Part shown: positions 52,001 to 62,344 of the stretch, piece by piece
How the letters are laid out: each line of letters starts with the position of its first letter
How positions within the stretch are numbered: position 1 is the first letter of the stretch
NCBI RefSeq assembly: GCF_010993775.1
Contig: NZ_WOTO01000047.1
Span: 1 to 64,000 of the forward strand
Reading direction: 5' to 3'
Source of the DNA: Fodinicola feengrottensis
GTDB taxonomy: Bacteria > Actinomycetota > Actinomycetes > Mycobacteriales > HKI-0501
Length of the DNA: 64,000 bases
Translations under genes and position numbers: made by a program
Notes under the pieces: model-generated
Told to the model about the DNA's origin: nothing
The model's input: the letters and a program-made list of their open reading frames with translations, nothing else
Database searches by the model: none

Positions 52001-52558
52001 GGGTCGCTCGCTGGGTCGCGGCACCCGCGTACACGCCGCCGACCCCGGCCGCGTCGGCGAGTCGCGCCGCGGTGTTGACGGTGTCGCCGATGACTGTGTA
52101 CGACAGCGCGGCCTGCACGCCAGCGGCGACTTCGCCGGTGTTGAGGCCGACCCGCAGGCCGAGCCGGCGGCCGCCGCCGACCTCGTCCTCGACCATCCGG
52201 CGAACCGCCCGCTGCATCGCCAGCGCGCCGCTCGCACCGCTCGTTCCGGATCGTCCTCATGCGCGACCGGTGCGCCAAACACGGCCATGATCCCGTCGCC
52301 GACGAGTTTGTCAACGTTGCCGCCAAAAGCCGTGACGGCCTGGGCGCAGGCGGCCATCACTCGATCGGTCACTGCGCCGACCCGCTCCGGGTCCAGCTGT
52401 TCGGACCAGGCGGTGAATTCGGACAGGTCGCCGAACAGCACGGTGACGACCCGCCGCTCGGTGGGGACGCCGACGGTGGCGGCCGGCAGGGCCGCGCCGC
52501 ACGCGTGACAGAAGTGCGCGCCGGGGACCGCGACAGTCCCGCACACGGGGCATCTCAC
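49010..52558 (-). CDS. class III adenylate/guanylate cyclase with AAA ATPase and TPR regions (frameshifted)
   Basis: GTG 52558 overlaps the MBL stop as GTGA. A zinc ribbon (CPVCGTVAVPGAHFCHACG) leads into a cyclase domain with metal Asp residues in VTVLFGDLSEF and VGDGIMAVFG and the turn GLNTGEVAAGV, SYTVIGDTVNTAARL. Next is a STAND/AAA module with Walker A TGDAGIGKTRL and Walker B VIVIDDAHN, then about 600 residues of helical TPR-like repeats to the stop at 49010. Breaks near 52225, 50900 and 49600 divide it; about 1183 residues joined. It probably makes cAMP in response to a bound ligand or partner. Confidence 0.85.
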
Positions 52559-53249
52559 GGCGAGCTGTCCAGGTATTCGAGCTGTGCTCGTACGGACATG
52601 GTGGCGGCCGGCCAGACCGACCGGTCCACGTCCGTGTACACGCGCTCCACGACCTGTTCCGCGGTGGTGTCACCGGCGGCCAGCGCGTCTCTGACCTGCT
52701 GCAGCCGCGCTTCGCGGTGCCGCAAATACTCGTTGGCAACGGCACCGAGATCGGCAAGGATCGGGCCGTGACCAGGCAGGACCTTCAGCGGACCGAGGTC
52801 TCTGAGGATGCGCAGGGTGGACAGATATGGGCCCAGTTTGTCGACCACGGTCGTACCGCGGCCAAGGACCGTGTCGCCGGTGAAGGCCGCGGTGTCGTGC
52901 CAGACGAAGCTGACCGACCGAGTCGTCGGTGTGGCCCGGCGTACGCACCGCGATCAGGTCCGGCGCGACCTGCTCGCCCTCATCGAATCCCACCAGGGCC
53001 GCGGCTCTGCGCGCCGGTCAGCTCCACCAGCCGGGAGACGCCTTCGGTGTGGTCGAAATGGGAGTGCGTGACCAGGATCAGCTCGATGTCGCCGAGCGCC
53101 GCGACGGTGGCCAGGTGCCCCTCGTCGGCCGGGCCGGGGTCGATCACGATCCGGCCGTCGATCACATACGTGTTCGTGCCGTCGAGGGTCATCGGGCCGG
53201 GGTTCGGCGCGAGCACCAGCTGGACGCCGTCGGCCACCTGCTCCACCAT
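52555..53249 (-). CDS. metallo-beta-lactamase-fold hydrolase (frameshifted)
   Basis: ATG 53249 shares a base with the preceding NUDIX stop (TGATG). Zinc ligands are visible as THSHFDHTEG, a second histidine in TPGHTDDS and PGHGP near the end, the LACTB2/glyoxalase II-like arrangement. The tail (YLRHREARLQQVRDALAAG) is the helical region typical of the LACTB2-type group. Breaks near 53000 and 52905 divide it; about 231 residues. Matches the position of Rv3677c. Possibly an RNase or thioester hydrolase. Confidence 0.82.
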
Positions 53250-54119
53250 CAGGCCGTCTCCGTCCGGTAGGCCGGGTCTTCGGGCGTGACGAACCGGAGG
53301 GTGCCGTTGCCGGTCGGCTGGAACTGCGGAGTGACCCGCTGGATCTCCCGCCCGTCGGCGGCGGCCAGTGCCTGCCCAACCGTGTCGAACTCGGTGAGGT
53401 CCAACAGCGTGAGGGCCGTCGGCGGGACCATCACCCGCTCGCCGGCGTCCAACTCGGCGATCGCCTGGGCCGGCCGTACCCATGCCACATCGCTGGCCTC
53501 GGCGGCGACCGGCCCGGTCTGCTGGCCGGGCGGCAGCGCGGCGAGCAGGAACCTGGTGTCGAACCGGCGGATCTCCACCTCCGGAGTCAACCAGTGCGAC
53601 CACGGCCGCAACAGATCCGCGCGAAGCCGCAGGCCGTGGGCGGCCAGCACGTCGGTGAGGCTGGTCTCATGTGCCTCCAGTGAGCGGGCCACCGCACGCC
53701 ACCGCGCGGTGCCGGTGTCCGTCACCACGGTGTGGTCATCCGGCCCGGCCAGCAGCACACCGGACTCCTCGAACGTCTCCCGTACGGCCGCGCAGATCAA
53801 CCCGCGAGCCAGCGGTAGCTCGGCGGACAGCGGCCGGGTCCACCGCGCCGGCTCCGGACCCGACCACGGCACGTCCACGGCCGCCACATCGGCCGGATCC
53901 ACCGTGCCGCCGGGGAAGACCGTCATCCCGCCAAAAGCCTTCATCGAGCCATGCCGACGAAGCAGATAGACCTCGATGCCGGCGTCGCTGTCCCATCATC
54001 AAGATGACCGTCACGGCGTTCTTGACCGGCGGCTTCTCGACCTTCTCCGCAGCCGGCCGACGAGCCGCCGCGCTGGCCTGCGCGGCGATCGCGGCGGGGA
54101 TCTCGAATTGGCGCTTCAC
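53249..54119 (-). CDS. NUDIX hydrolase (frameshifted)
   Basis: After KNAVTVILMM a break near 53995 leads to MKAFGGMTVFPGGTVDP and an unusual long insertion before AAVRETFEESGV, the core of the NUDIX box. The later WSHWLTPEVEIRRFDTRFLL stretch is typical of acyl-CoA or large-substrate NUDIX enzymes. Start uncertain: GTG 54119 (VKRQFEIPAAIA) or ATG 54218. About 290 residues. Translationally coupled to the MBL gene. Confidence 0.75.
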
Positions 54120-54255
54120 AACAGCACATCGTATGTGCTCCGGCCGACGTTTCGATGCTCCGAAGTCCGACCAATCACCACATATGCGTTCTTTGCCGAT
54201 GACACTAGCCAGCGGCACTTGTCACAATCGGAATCCGATGGTGCGGCTGTCCCCC

Positions 54256-54438
54256 GGGTGCGGCGCGAAACTGTCGTACGTGTCTGTTTTTCTTTCCCCC
54301 TCCCTTTGAACGGGCGGGGGGTGGGTCGAGAGGCAGACCTTAATTTTTAGTTGAACATTGGTCCTCAAACCCACCCCCCACCCGTCACTGGGTGGGGGCA
54401 AATCTGCCCGAGGGGTACGACAGTTTCGCGCCGCACCC
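54256..54438 (-). repeat. MITE-like repeat, copy 2
   Basis: 183 bp bounded by a perfect 24-bp terminal inverted repeat (54256-54279 and 54415-54438; its outer part is GGGTGCGGCGCGAAACTGTC). The interior has two G/C hairpins and an AT-rich stretch with TTAATTTTTAGTTGAAC, and no ORF. It is the inverted counterpart of 20002-20182. It lies just downstream of ridA and may serve as its terminator. Confidence 0.8.
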
Positions 54439-54449
54439 CCACGAAAGGG

Positions 54450-54905
54450 CTACTGGACCTCGAAGATGGCTTCGACCTCGACTGGGGTGTCCAACGGCAG
54501 CTGGTAGACGCCGACAGCGCTACGGGCGTGTTTGCCAGCTTCGCCGAAGACCTCGCCGAGCAGTTCGCTGGCGCCATTGATGACGACCGGCTGGCCGGTG
54601 TAGCCCTCCGCGGAGGCGACGAAGCCGACCAGCTTCACCACTCGTACGACCGACTCCAGCCCGACGAGGTCGTCCACGGCGGCCATGATGTTGATCGCAC
54701 ACTGCCGGGCATGCTTGGCCGCGTCCTCGGTGGTCACCTCGGCGCCAACCTTGCCGGTGACCGGCAGCTTGCCGTCCACGAACGGCAGCTGGCCGGAGAC
54801 GTAGACGTAGTTTCCGGTACGCAGAGCCGGCACGTAGGCGGCTGCCGGCGGCACCACCGGCGGCAGCTCGATGCCGAGTTCGGCGAGTTTGTCCTTGACG
54901 CTCAT
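54450..54905 (-). CDS. RidA-family protein
   Basis: The 151-residue protein starts MSVKDKLAELGIELPPVVPP and contains GNYVYVSGQLPFVDGKLPVT, VVRVVKLVGFVAS and the end HARSAVGVYQLPLDTPVEVE, whose arginine is the conserved active-site residue (HARSAVGV). RidA proteins hydrolyse reactive enamine/imine intermediates; this longer subgroup is equivalent to Rv3678c. It follows the DUF4177 gene by 3 nt. Confidence 0.9.
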   Translation of the reverse strand: MSVKDKLAELGIELPPVVPPAAAYVPALRTGNYVYVSGQLPFVDGKLPVTGKVGAEVTTEDAAKHARQCAINIMAAVDDLVGLESVVRVVKLVGFVASAEGYTGQPVVINGASELLGEVFGEAGKHARSAVGVYQLPLDTPVEVEAIFEVQ

Positions 54906-54908
54906 CCG

Positions 54909-55063
54909 CTACTCCTTCGGGCGCTTCATGTAGGCGACCAGCTGTTCGGCGTTCGGTCCGGGGACGACGGCGACCAGTTCCCAGCCGTCCTGCCCCAGTT
55001 GTCCAGGATCTGCTTGGTGGCGTGCACCAGCAGTGGCACCGTCACGTACTCCCACTTCTGCAT
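54909..55063 (-). CDS. DUF4177 small protein (frameshifted)
   Basis: ATG 55063 begins MQKWEYVTVPLLVHATKQIL and a break at the G run near 55000 joins it to QDGWELVAVVPGPNAEQLVA, stop 54909. About 51 residues with the W-EY...G-DGWEL pattern of DUF4177. It matches the small gene found at this place in mycobacteria. Function unknown; co-translated with RidA. Confidence 0.75.
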
Positions 55064-55165
55064 GGCCGCACCCTAACCACCGCCCTGTCCGGCGCTTTAA
55101 GGCAGCCCTAATCACCCGCGGTTACCGTGACGGTCCGTCAATACCGAACGTCTGCAGGGACAACT

Positions 55166-55822
55166 ATGAGCTATCCACCTGGTCCATATACTCCTGACCC
55201 GGCTTACAACCAGCCGCCGGAAGGCGGCTTCACACCGCCGCCGAAGAAGTCCAAGAAGGGCCTGATCATCACGCTGAGTGTGATCGGCGGCCTGCTGGCA
55301 GTGCTGTGCTGCGGCGGGGTGATCGCCGGTGTGGTGATCTATCAGCCATTCGGCAAGAGCACGGCCGCGCAGCCGGTGCCGGCGCAGAACCCGAACAACC
55401 CCCCGCCAAGCGCCGGCAGCCTGCCCACCACGGGCAGTACGAGCGGCACCGGTGACACCGGCAGTGGTGGTGCGTCCTCGGCCCGGGAAGCGGCGGACAA
55501 GTACATGACCGCGGTGAAGAACAAGGACGACAACGCCGCCAACGCGGTCACCTGCCCAGCGCTGCAGAACGGCACTCCGGCCGGCGCGCCGCCCGGGCTC
55601 GACCCGTCCGATGTCCAGCTCAAGAAGTTCTCGTACACGATCGCCTCGGACACCCCGACCAGCGCCACTCACCACGACGTGGTGGCGAACGCGAACCTGA
55701 CCCTGACGGTGTCCGGCGAGGACAACGACGTGAGCGGCGAGTACAAACTCGGAGTGGACAAGGGCTCGGGCGGGTGGAAGGTGTGCTCGGCCGCGTTCAC
55801 GTCGCCCGAGCTCACCGGCTGA
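55166..55822 (+). CDS. single-pass membrane protein with extracytoplasmic NTF2-like domain, copy 1
   Basis: ATG 55166 follows CAGGGA. A proline-rich cytosolic N-terminus (MSYPPGPYTPDPAYNQ) and KKSKKGLIITLSVIGGLLAV helix (about residues 30-55) precede a Pro/Ser/Thr linker and a domain SSAREAADKYMTAVKNKDDN...VDKGSGGWKVCSAAF, similar to DUF4878-type NTF2-like folds. The paired cysteines (TCPAL and KVCSA) could form a disulfide. A near neighbour is a paralogue. Role unknown. Confidence 0.75.
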   Translation: MSYPPGPYTPDPAYNQPPEGGFTPPPKKSKKGLIITLSVIGGLLAVLCCGGVIAGVVIYQPFGKSTAAQPVPAQNPNNPPPSAGSLPTTGSTSGTGDTGSGGASSAREAADKYMTAVKNKDDNAANAVTCPALQNGTPAGAPPGLDPSDVQLKKFSYTIASDTPTSATHHDVVANANLTLTVSGEDNDVSGEYKLGVDKGSGGWKVCSAAFTSPELTG

Positions 55823-55918
55823 CATCCTCCGGCCGCCCGAGCTGCGGGTTGCGCGGGTACGACTACCCTGAACGGCAACGAAGCCAGGTAGTGCATCCGT
55901 GCGTTAGGGGAAGTCGCG

Positions 55919-56621
55919 ATGAGTTACCCGCCGGGGCCGTACGACCCCAACCAGGGTTATGGCCAGCAGCCCTCCGGGCCGGGCTACGCGCCAGCCGTCG
56001 GGTCCCGGCTACGGCGGCGACCAGGGCTCGTACGGGCAGCAGCCCGGCTACGGCCAGCCCCAGCCCGGGTACGGGCAACCGCAAGCCGGGTACGGGCAAC
56101 CCGGCTTCGGCGATCCGAACGCCGGGTTCCCGGCACCACCGCCGAAGAAGTCGAACACCGGCCTGATCCTGGGCATCGTCGGCGGCGGCGCGGCGCTGCT
56201 GCTCTGCTGTGGCGGCCTCGTACTAGTGCTGTTCCTGACCGGTGTGCTCGGCGGTGGCGGTGGCGCCTCGTCGGCCCGGGATGCCGCCGACACGTTCTTC
56301 ACGGCGATCAAGAACCAGGACAACTCCAAGGCGACCGGCATCCTCTGCGACTCCCTGAAGAGCCAGTACGGCAGCGGCGGGATGCCCGCCAACCCGATGT
56401 CCGGCAGCAGTGGTGGCAGCTTCACGCTGACCAGCTTCACGTATTCGATCAGCAGCGACGATCCGGTCAGCAGCACCGAGCACGTGGGCGCCAACGTCAC
56501 GCTGTCCGCGTCGGTGAGCGGCACGCCGCAGACTGTCAGCGGCACCTGGAACCTGACCGTCGACAACCAGAGCGGCGGCTGGAAGGTGTGCAAGTTCAGC
56601 GACTTCAAGCCCACTCCCTGA
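55919..56621 (+). CDS. single-pass membrane protein with extracytoplasmic NTF2-like domain, copy 2 (frameshifted)
   Basis: A paralogue of the preceding gene with the same layout: MSYPPGPYDPNQGYGQQPSG, tandem GYGQPQP repeats, membrane helix GLILGIVGGGAALLLCCGGL, then SSARDAADTFFTAIKNQDNS and VDNQSGGWKVCKFSDF. A break near 56005 precedes the Gln/Gly/Tyr repeats. About 234 residues. The Gly/Tyr/Pro/Gln-rich cytosolic tail may phase-separate or bind partners. Confidence 0.72.
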
Positions 56622-56637
56622 TCGACCCAGCCATACT

Positions 56638-56668
56638 CGACCCGGGCCGGCCTCGCCGACCCGGGTCG
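56638..56668 (+). terminator. terminator hairpin
   Basis: CGACCCGGG and CCCGGGTCG form a perfect 9-bp stem around a 13-nt loop, 17 nt after the preceding stop, followed by TTCG. It should end the two-gene membrane-protein unit. Confidence 0.7.
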
Positions 56669-56743
56669 TTCGCTGTCCAGGCACGGGTGCGTTAGGGCAC
56701 TTGTACGAGCGTGTCGGGCGGCGGCCGACTAGCGTGTCAACCC

Positions 56744-57718
56744 GTGTCCCGACGTAGCAACTGGCCGACCGCCCGGCTGCACGTGGTGACCGGCAAGGGC
56801 GGTACCGGCAAGACCACCGTCGCGGCCGCCATCGCGTTGGCGCTGGCCGCCGACGGCAAGCGCACGCTGCTGGTCGAGGTGGAGGGTCGGCAGGGCATCG
56901 CACAGCTCTTCGACGTGCCCCCGCTGCCGTACGGCGAGCGCAAGATCGGCTCCGCACCTCGCCGCGGCGAGGTCTGGGCGCTCGCGGTGGACGCCGAGGA
57001 AGCGCTGCTGGATTACCTGGAGATGTTCTACCGGCTCGGCCGGGCCGGGAAGATGCTGCAGCGGTTCGGCGCCATCGACTTCGCCACCACCATCGCGCCG
57101 GGCGTCCGAGACGTGCTGCTCACCGGCAAGGTCAAGGAGTCGGTGACCCGGATGGAACGCGGGCACCGGCGGTACGACGCGGTCGTCCTGGACGCCCCGC
57201 CGACCGGCCGGATCGGCCGCTTCCTGAACGTCACCTCGGAGGTCGCGGGCCTGGCCAAGGTCGGCCCGATCAAGACCCAGAGCGACGGTGTCGCGGCCGT
57301 CCTGCATTCGCCGCTCACGGCCGTCCACGTGGTCACCGTGCTGGAGGAGATGCCCGTGCAGGAGACCGCGGATGCGATCGCGGAGCTCGGCGAGCTGTCG
57401 CTGCCGGTCGGTACGGTCGTGGTCAACTCGGTCCGGTCGCCCCGGCTGGCCGGCACCAAGGTCAGCCAGGCCGAGCTGAAGCGTGGTCTGGCCGCCGCCG
57501 GCTTGCCGGTGGACAAGGCCACCCTCGCCGGGTTGGCCAGCGAGGCGGCCGACTACCGCCTGCGGGTCGAGCTGGAGCAGCGACTGCGAGCTGAGCTTGA
57601 GGAGCTGGGGCCACCGCTGTTGCAGCTGCCGTTCCTGCCCGACGGCATCGACATGGGCGGCCTGTACGAGCTGGCCGACACCCTCATCGCGCAGGGGGTC
57701 AGCCGTGTCTCGTCCTGA
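56744..57718 (+). CDS. ArsA-like anion-transporting ATPase, first of pair
   Basis: GTG 56744 starts VSRRSNWPTARLHVVTGKGG. Deviant Walker A GKGGTGKTT, switch I DAPPTGR and a C-terminal helical region match ArsA/Get3-like ATPases. The frame is intact at 324 residues. With the next gene it corresponds to Rv3679-Rv3680, a pair reported as BagAB, a membrane-associated or client-targeting ATPase complex in mycobacteria. The two genes are 9 nt apart. Confidence 0.9.
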   Translation: MSRRSNWPTARLHVVTGKGGTGKTTVAAAIALALAADGKRTLLVEVEGRQGIAQLFDVPPLPYGERKIGSAPRRGEVWALAVDAEEALLDYLEMFYRLGRAGKMLQRFGAIDFATTIAPGVRDVLLTGKVKESVTRMERGHRRYDAVVLDAPPTGRIGRFLNVTSEVAGLAKVGPIKTQSDGVAAVLHSPLTAVHVVTVLEEMPVQETADAIAELGELSLPVGTVVVNSVRSPRLAGTKVSQAELKRGLAAAGLPVDKATLAGLASEAADYRLRVELEQRLRAELEELGPPLLQLPFLPDGIDMGGLYELADTLIAQGVSRVSS

Positions 57719-57727
57719 GGACGTCTC

Positions 57728-58887
57728 ATGACTCCGACCACCGCGAAACCTCCCGTCCTGGACGTGGACGCGCTGCTGGCCGACCCGCACACCCGGATCG
57801 TGGTCTGCTGCGGCTCCGGCGGAGTAGGCAAGACGACAACCGCGGCCGCGCTTGGCCTGCGGGCCGCCGAGGCCGGCCGCCGTACGGTCGTGCTGACCAT
57901 CGACCCGGCCCGCCGGCTGGCCCAGTCGCTCGGCCTGACCGAACTCGACAACACCCCTCGAAGAGTGTCTGATGTGGACGGTGAAAGACGCCGTCAAGGG
58001 CGAGCTGCACGCCATGATGCTGGACATGAAACGCACCTTCGACGAGGTGGTTCTTGCCCATTCGGACGGCAAAAAAGCCGAGGAGATCTTCGCGAATCCG
58101 TTCTACCAGGCGATGTCCTCCACCTTTTCCGGTACGCAGGAATACATGGCGATGGAAAAGCTCGGCCAGCTTCGCGAGGCGAACGAGTGGGACCTCATCA
58201 TCGTGGACACTCCGCCGTCCCGGTCGGCGCTGGATTTCCTTGACGCGCCTCAACATCTGGCGAAGTTCCTGGATGGCCGGATGCTCCGGATCCTGCTCGC
58301 CCCGGCCCGCGTCGGCGGCCGCGGCGTCTTCCGGATAGCCACCGGCGCGCTGTCGTTCTTTTCCCGCGCGATGAGCAAAATTCTCGGCGGCGAACTACTC
58401 GGCGAGTTGTCCACTTTCGTCTCCGCGCTGGACTCGATGTTCGGCGGTTTTCGTCAGCGGGCCGACGAAACGTACCGGCTGCTGCAGACCCCGGGCACCG
58501 CTTTTTTCTGGTGGTGGCCGCACCACAGCCGGACGCGGTACGAGAAGCGGCTTATTTCGCCGACCGGCTGGTCGAGGAGAACATGCCGCTGGCCGGGCTG
58601 GTGCTGAACCGAGTCGACCAGGTCGCCGCCGGCGATCTCACCGCCGAGCAGGCGAGGCGATCGCGGCCGCCCAGCAGCTGGAAGCCGCCGGCGAGTCACC
58701 GACCACAGCCGAGGTCCTGCGCGTACACGCCGACCTCGTCGCCTTGGTGAACGCTCAGTCCCGGGTCGCCGAACGGTTTACCGCCAGCCACCCGAACGTG
58801 CCGGTGGCGACCGTACGAACACAGCCCGAGGACGTCCACGACCTGGCCGGTCTGCGCCGGGTGGGTGCCGCTCTGGCTGGCGAATAA
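57728..58887 (+). CDS. ArsA-like anion-transporting ATPase, second of pair (frameshifted)
   Basis: Starts MTPTTAKPPVLDVDALLADP with Walker A CGSGGVGKTTTAAALG, then DPARRLAQSLG and DTPPSRSALDFLDAP. Breaks near 57960, 58505 and 58655 fragment it; the tail PEDVHDLAGLRRVGAALAGE runs to TAA 58885-58887, about 386 residues. Partner of the upstream ATPase. Confidence 0.88.
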
Positions 58888-58936
58888 CGGCGGTTCGGCT
58901 GGGCCGGTGGCGGCCACCGCCCGCCATAATGCCGAG

Positions 58937-59413
58937 GTGACCGAACCGCGCTGGCTGGATCCGCAGGAACAACAGGCGTGGCAGGGCTTCGTCAAGATCA
59001 CTCGGTTGCTGTTCGCCCGGCTCGACCACGAGTTGACCAACCGCAGCGGCCTCTCGCACAGTGACTACGTCGTGCTGGTCGTGCTGTCCACTCGGAGCGA
59101 TCGCAAGATGCGGATGGGGACGCTGGCCGAGCTCACCGGCGAGTCACGGAGCCGGCTGTCCCATCACATCGCCCGGATGGAGGAGTCCGGCTGGGTACGC
59201 CGCGAGGACGACCGGACGGACCGGCGCGGCTCGGTGGCCGTACTGACCGATGCCGGGTTCGCCACGTTGGAAGAAGCGGCGCCAGGGCACGTCGAGGACG
59301 TGCGGCATCACTTGTTCGACCACCTGAGTCGGGCCGAAGTGCAGATGCTGGCCACGTTGACGACGAAGGTGAACACGGCTCTAGAGCAGTCGCCCGGCGG
59401 TCGCCGGGCGTAG
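58937..59413 (+). CDS. MarR-family transcriptional regulator
   Basis: GTG 58937 (VTEPRWLDPQEQQAWQGFVK) opens a 158-residue protein with the winged helix MGTLAELTGESRSRLSHHIA, wing EDDRTDRRGSVAVLT and dimer helices. The DxR wing motif is intact. It lies 49 nt after the ATPase pair and is convergent with whiB. Target unknown; local genes are candidates. Confidence 0.88.
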   Translation: MTEPRWLDPQEQQAWQGFVKITRLLFARLDHELTNRSGLSHSDYVVLVVLSTRSDRKMRMGTLAELTGESRSRLSHHIARMEESGWVRREDDRTDRRGSVAVLTDAGFATLEEAAPGHVEDVRHHLFDHLSRAEVQMLATLTTKVNTALEQSPGGRRA

Positions 59414-59439
59414 CGGAGACCAGTTCCAGTTCGCGTTGG

Positions 59440-59733
59440 TTACGCGGTCGGCTGGAGCAGGTGTAGGCGGCGTGCGGTGTCGAGCAGCTTGGACCAGGAC
59501 AACACATCAGGGCGACGGCGCAGCAACGCCCGCCGTTCCCGCTCGGTCATCCCACCCCAAACCCCGAATTCCACCCGGTTGTCCAAAGCGTCGGCAAGGC
59601 ACTCGGTTCGCACCGGGCATCCCATGCACACCATTTTGGCCTTGTTCTGCGCAGCCCCCTGAACGAATAGCTCATCCGGATTGCGCGTGCGGCAAGCCGC
59701 CCTGGAAGCCCAGCCTTCGACCCGATCGGTCAC
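59440..59733 (-). CDS. WhiB-family iron-sulfur regulator, WhiB4-like
   Basis: 97 residues with four cysteines, C14, C36, C39 and C45 (VCMGCPVRTEC), that bind a [4Fe-4S] cluster, then the turn GVWGGMTERERR and a basic C-terminus RRALLRRRPDVLSW for DNA contact. Position next to the ArsA-like pair and ponA2 is that of M. tuberculosis WhiB4 (Rv3681c), a redox-responsive regulator. The 244-nt gap to the divergent ponA2 start likely holds both promoters. Confidence 0.92.
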   Translation of the reverse strand: MTDRVEGWASRAACRTRNPDELFVQGAAQNKAKMVCMGCPVRTECLADALDNRVEFGVWGGMTERERRALLRRRPDVLSWSKLLDTARRLHLLQPTA

Positions 59734-59977
59734 GTCCGGGACCCCCCTCAGTCTTGTAGGTCTTAAACCCCTGGGGAGACGGTAGGAAACCGGACACCAA
59801 GTGCCACACCGGCTGATCGGCCCGATCTGACATCAGCCGTTCGGTTGAGTTGGTGTGCTCAGCGCCACCTTGACAAGGCCCTTACGCACCGGAAACAGGC
59901 GTGTAACCTGCGACTACTCCGCGCGCATGACTGGCGCGGGCTCAACGCTGTCAGCATCGCCGCGTACTCTCGTCCGG

Positions 59978-62336
59978 GTGACGAGTACCCGGACCCGCAA
60001 TCCGCTTACCAATCTGATATCGCTGTTTCTGTGCGGCCTGCTGGCCGGCATAGTGGTCGCCGCGGCAGCGCTCCCGGCCGCAGCGGTGGCCGGCCTGACC
60101 GCGAAAGCGGGCGCTGACACCTTCGAGAACCTGCCCAGCGAGCTGCAGACACCACCTTTGCCGCTGACGACAAAGGTGTTGAACGACAAGGGGCAGTACG
60201 TCACGTCCCTGCACGGCGACCAGAACCGCGTCAACGTCACGCTCAGCCAGGTGCCCGAGTCCCTGCAGCACGCCGTGATCGCGATTGAGGACAGCCGGTT
60301 CTACGAGCACCACGGCGTCGACCTGAAGGGCATCCTGCGAGCGTTCGTCAGCAGCGGCAGCGGCAGCACCCAGGGCGCGTCCACGCTCACCCAGCAGTAC
60401 GTTCGGCAGGACCTGGCACTGACCGCCACCTCGGACGCCGCCCGGGCCGCGGCCGTCCAGCAGACCCTCGGGCGCAAGCTGCGGGAAATCCGGTATGCCG
60501 TCGCGCTGGAGAAGAAGTTCAACAAGCAGCAGATCCTGGAAAAAAAAATACCTCAACACGGTCTACTTCGGCCGAGGAGCGTACGGCGTGGCCGTCGCCG
60601 CTCAGCGGTATTTCAACAAGTCGGTCGACCAGCTCACGCTCGGCGAGTCCGCGCTGTTGGCCAGCTTCATCCAGAGCCCCGGCTACTACCCGCTGCACCT
60701 GGACAAGGCCGAGGTTCGCCGGAACTACGTGCTCACCCGCATGCAGCAGCTTGGATACATCACGTCAGCGCAGGAGAATGACGGGAAGAAGAACAAGCCG
60801 ACCCTGAACCTCACTCCGCTGCCCAGCACCTGCCTGCCCAACGGCGCGATCACCGCGCAGAACAACTGGGGCTACTTCTGCGACTACCTGCGGATCTGGG
60901 CGCAGCAGCAGCCAAGCCTCGGAGCCACCCCGGATGAGCGCTGGTCCGCCATCCGGACCGGCGGCTACACCATCAAGCTGTCGCTGGACCCGGACATGCA
61001 GGCGGCTGCTCAGCACTCGGTGGACAACGTCGGCGGCGGCCGCGGCGCCGACCTGACTCAGGGCGTGGTGTTCATCGAGCCCGGCACCGGCCGGATCCGG
61101 TCGCTGGCCGTCAACCGGACGTTCGACCAGGCTCCGAAGGGCGCGGCCGGGCGAGCCCTCAAGCAGTACAACGAGAACCCGCTGCTGACCGGCGATCCGG
61201 AGAACCAGACCACCTCCACTGGTTATCCATCCGGATCGACGTTCAAGATGTTCACCATGCTGGCCGCGCTCCGGCAGGGCATGCAGCTGGACACCGGCTT
61301 TTACTCGGGGCAGACGTACACCACCAAGGCCAAGGGTGACGACGGCGAGCCGTACACGGTGGCGAACGCCAACTCCAACGGTTCCATGAACGGCTACCGG
61401 GACATGTGGAGCGGTTTCGGCGAATCGGTGAACACGTACTTCATCCAGCTGGAGATCGCCGCCAAGGTGACCAACGTGGCCAAAGCCCGCGCGCGACGCC
61501 GGCATCTCGTTCTTCCCCGGCGCGACCGGCACGAACAGCTACGACTCGATCATCAAGGGTGGAGACAACCCCGGCCGTCTCTCGCTGACGTTCGGTCAGG
61601 GTTCGGACACCTGGCCGCTCTACATGGCGAATGCGTACGCGACAGTGGCCGCCGAGGGGAAATACTGCGAGCCGACGCCCATCCAGTCGGTGCAGGGCCC
61701 GGACGGCAAGACCCTCAGCCTGGGCGCTCCGAACTGCAAGCAGGTCTTCAGCAAGGGCGTCGCCGACGCGGCCACCGACGCGGCGCGCTGCCCGGTCGCC
61801 CAGTCCGCCCAGGCCGGCCACTGCGGTTGGGCCACCGGTGGCTCTGTCGGCAACGCGGTGGGTCGCCCGATGGCCGGCAAGACCGGTTCGACGCCGGGCA
61901 ACCGCCAGGTGTGGTTCGCCGGCTTCGTCCCGCAGCTGGCCGGAGCGTCGTTCTCCACCGACACTGACAACCCCTTCCACGGGACGGACAACAACGACAG
62001 TCCCGACATCGCCAACTACATCTTCGGCCCGGCGATGGCGAACGCGGTCGACGGAATGCCGGAGAAGGGCTTCGACCCGCCACCGGACAGCCTGGCCAAC
62101 GGTGGCGTGCACTCGCACGCCGGCGAGCCGGCCAACCCGACCCGACCCCGAGCCCGAAGGCCGGCGGCAGCGGCGGGACCGTACGACCCGGCACCGGCGG
62201 CGGCACCACCCAGGGCACCGGGCACGGCACCCCGACCAAAGGCCCCGGGCACGGCCCGACCGGCCTGCCACCGTTCGCGCTCTACAACCCGGGTTTCACC
62301 ACGTCGAATGGCCGGCGCGCCAAACCCCAGGTCTGA
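59978..62336 (+). CDS. ponA2: class A penicillin-binding protein, PonA2-like (frameshifted)
   Basis: GTG 59978 starts VTSTRTRNPLTNLISLFLCG with a membrane anchor. The glycosyltransferase domain has catalytic Glu in IAIEDSRFYEHHGVD and TLTQQYVRQ; the transpeptidase has SxxK as GSTFKMF, SxN in GESVNTY and KTG in MAGKTGST. Breaks near 60540 (A run), 61490 and 62150 divide it; about 786 residues. The C-terminus is Gly/Pro/Thr-rich and, unlike mycobacterial PonA2, shows no PASTA domain. It polymerises and crosslinks peptidoglycan. Confidence 0.9.
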
Positions 62337-62344
62337 GCTTGACG

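Noticed and set aside
5816..58887. Widespread pseudogenes
   Set aside because: Broken genes retain conserved catalytic motifs on both sides of the breaks and the breaks occur in core genes, so sequencing error is favoured.
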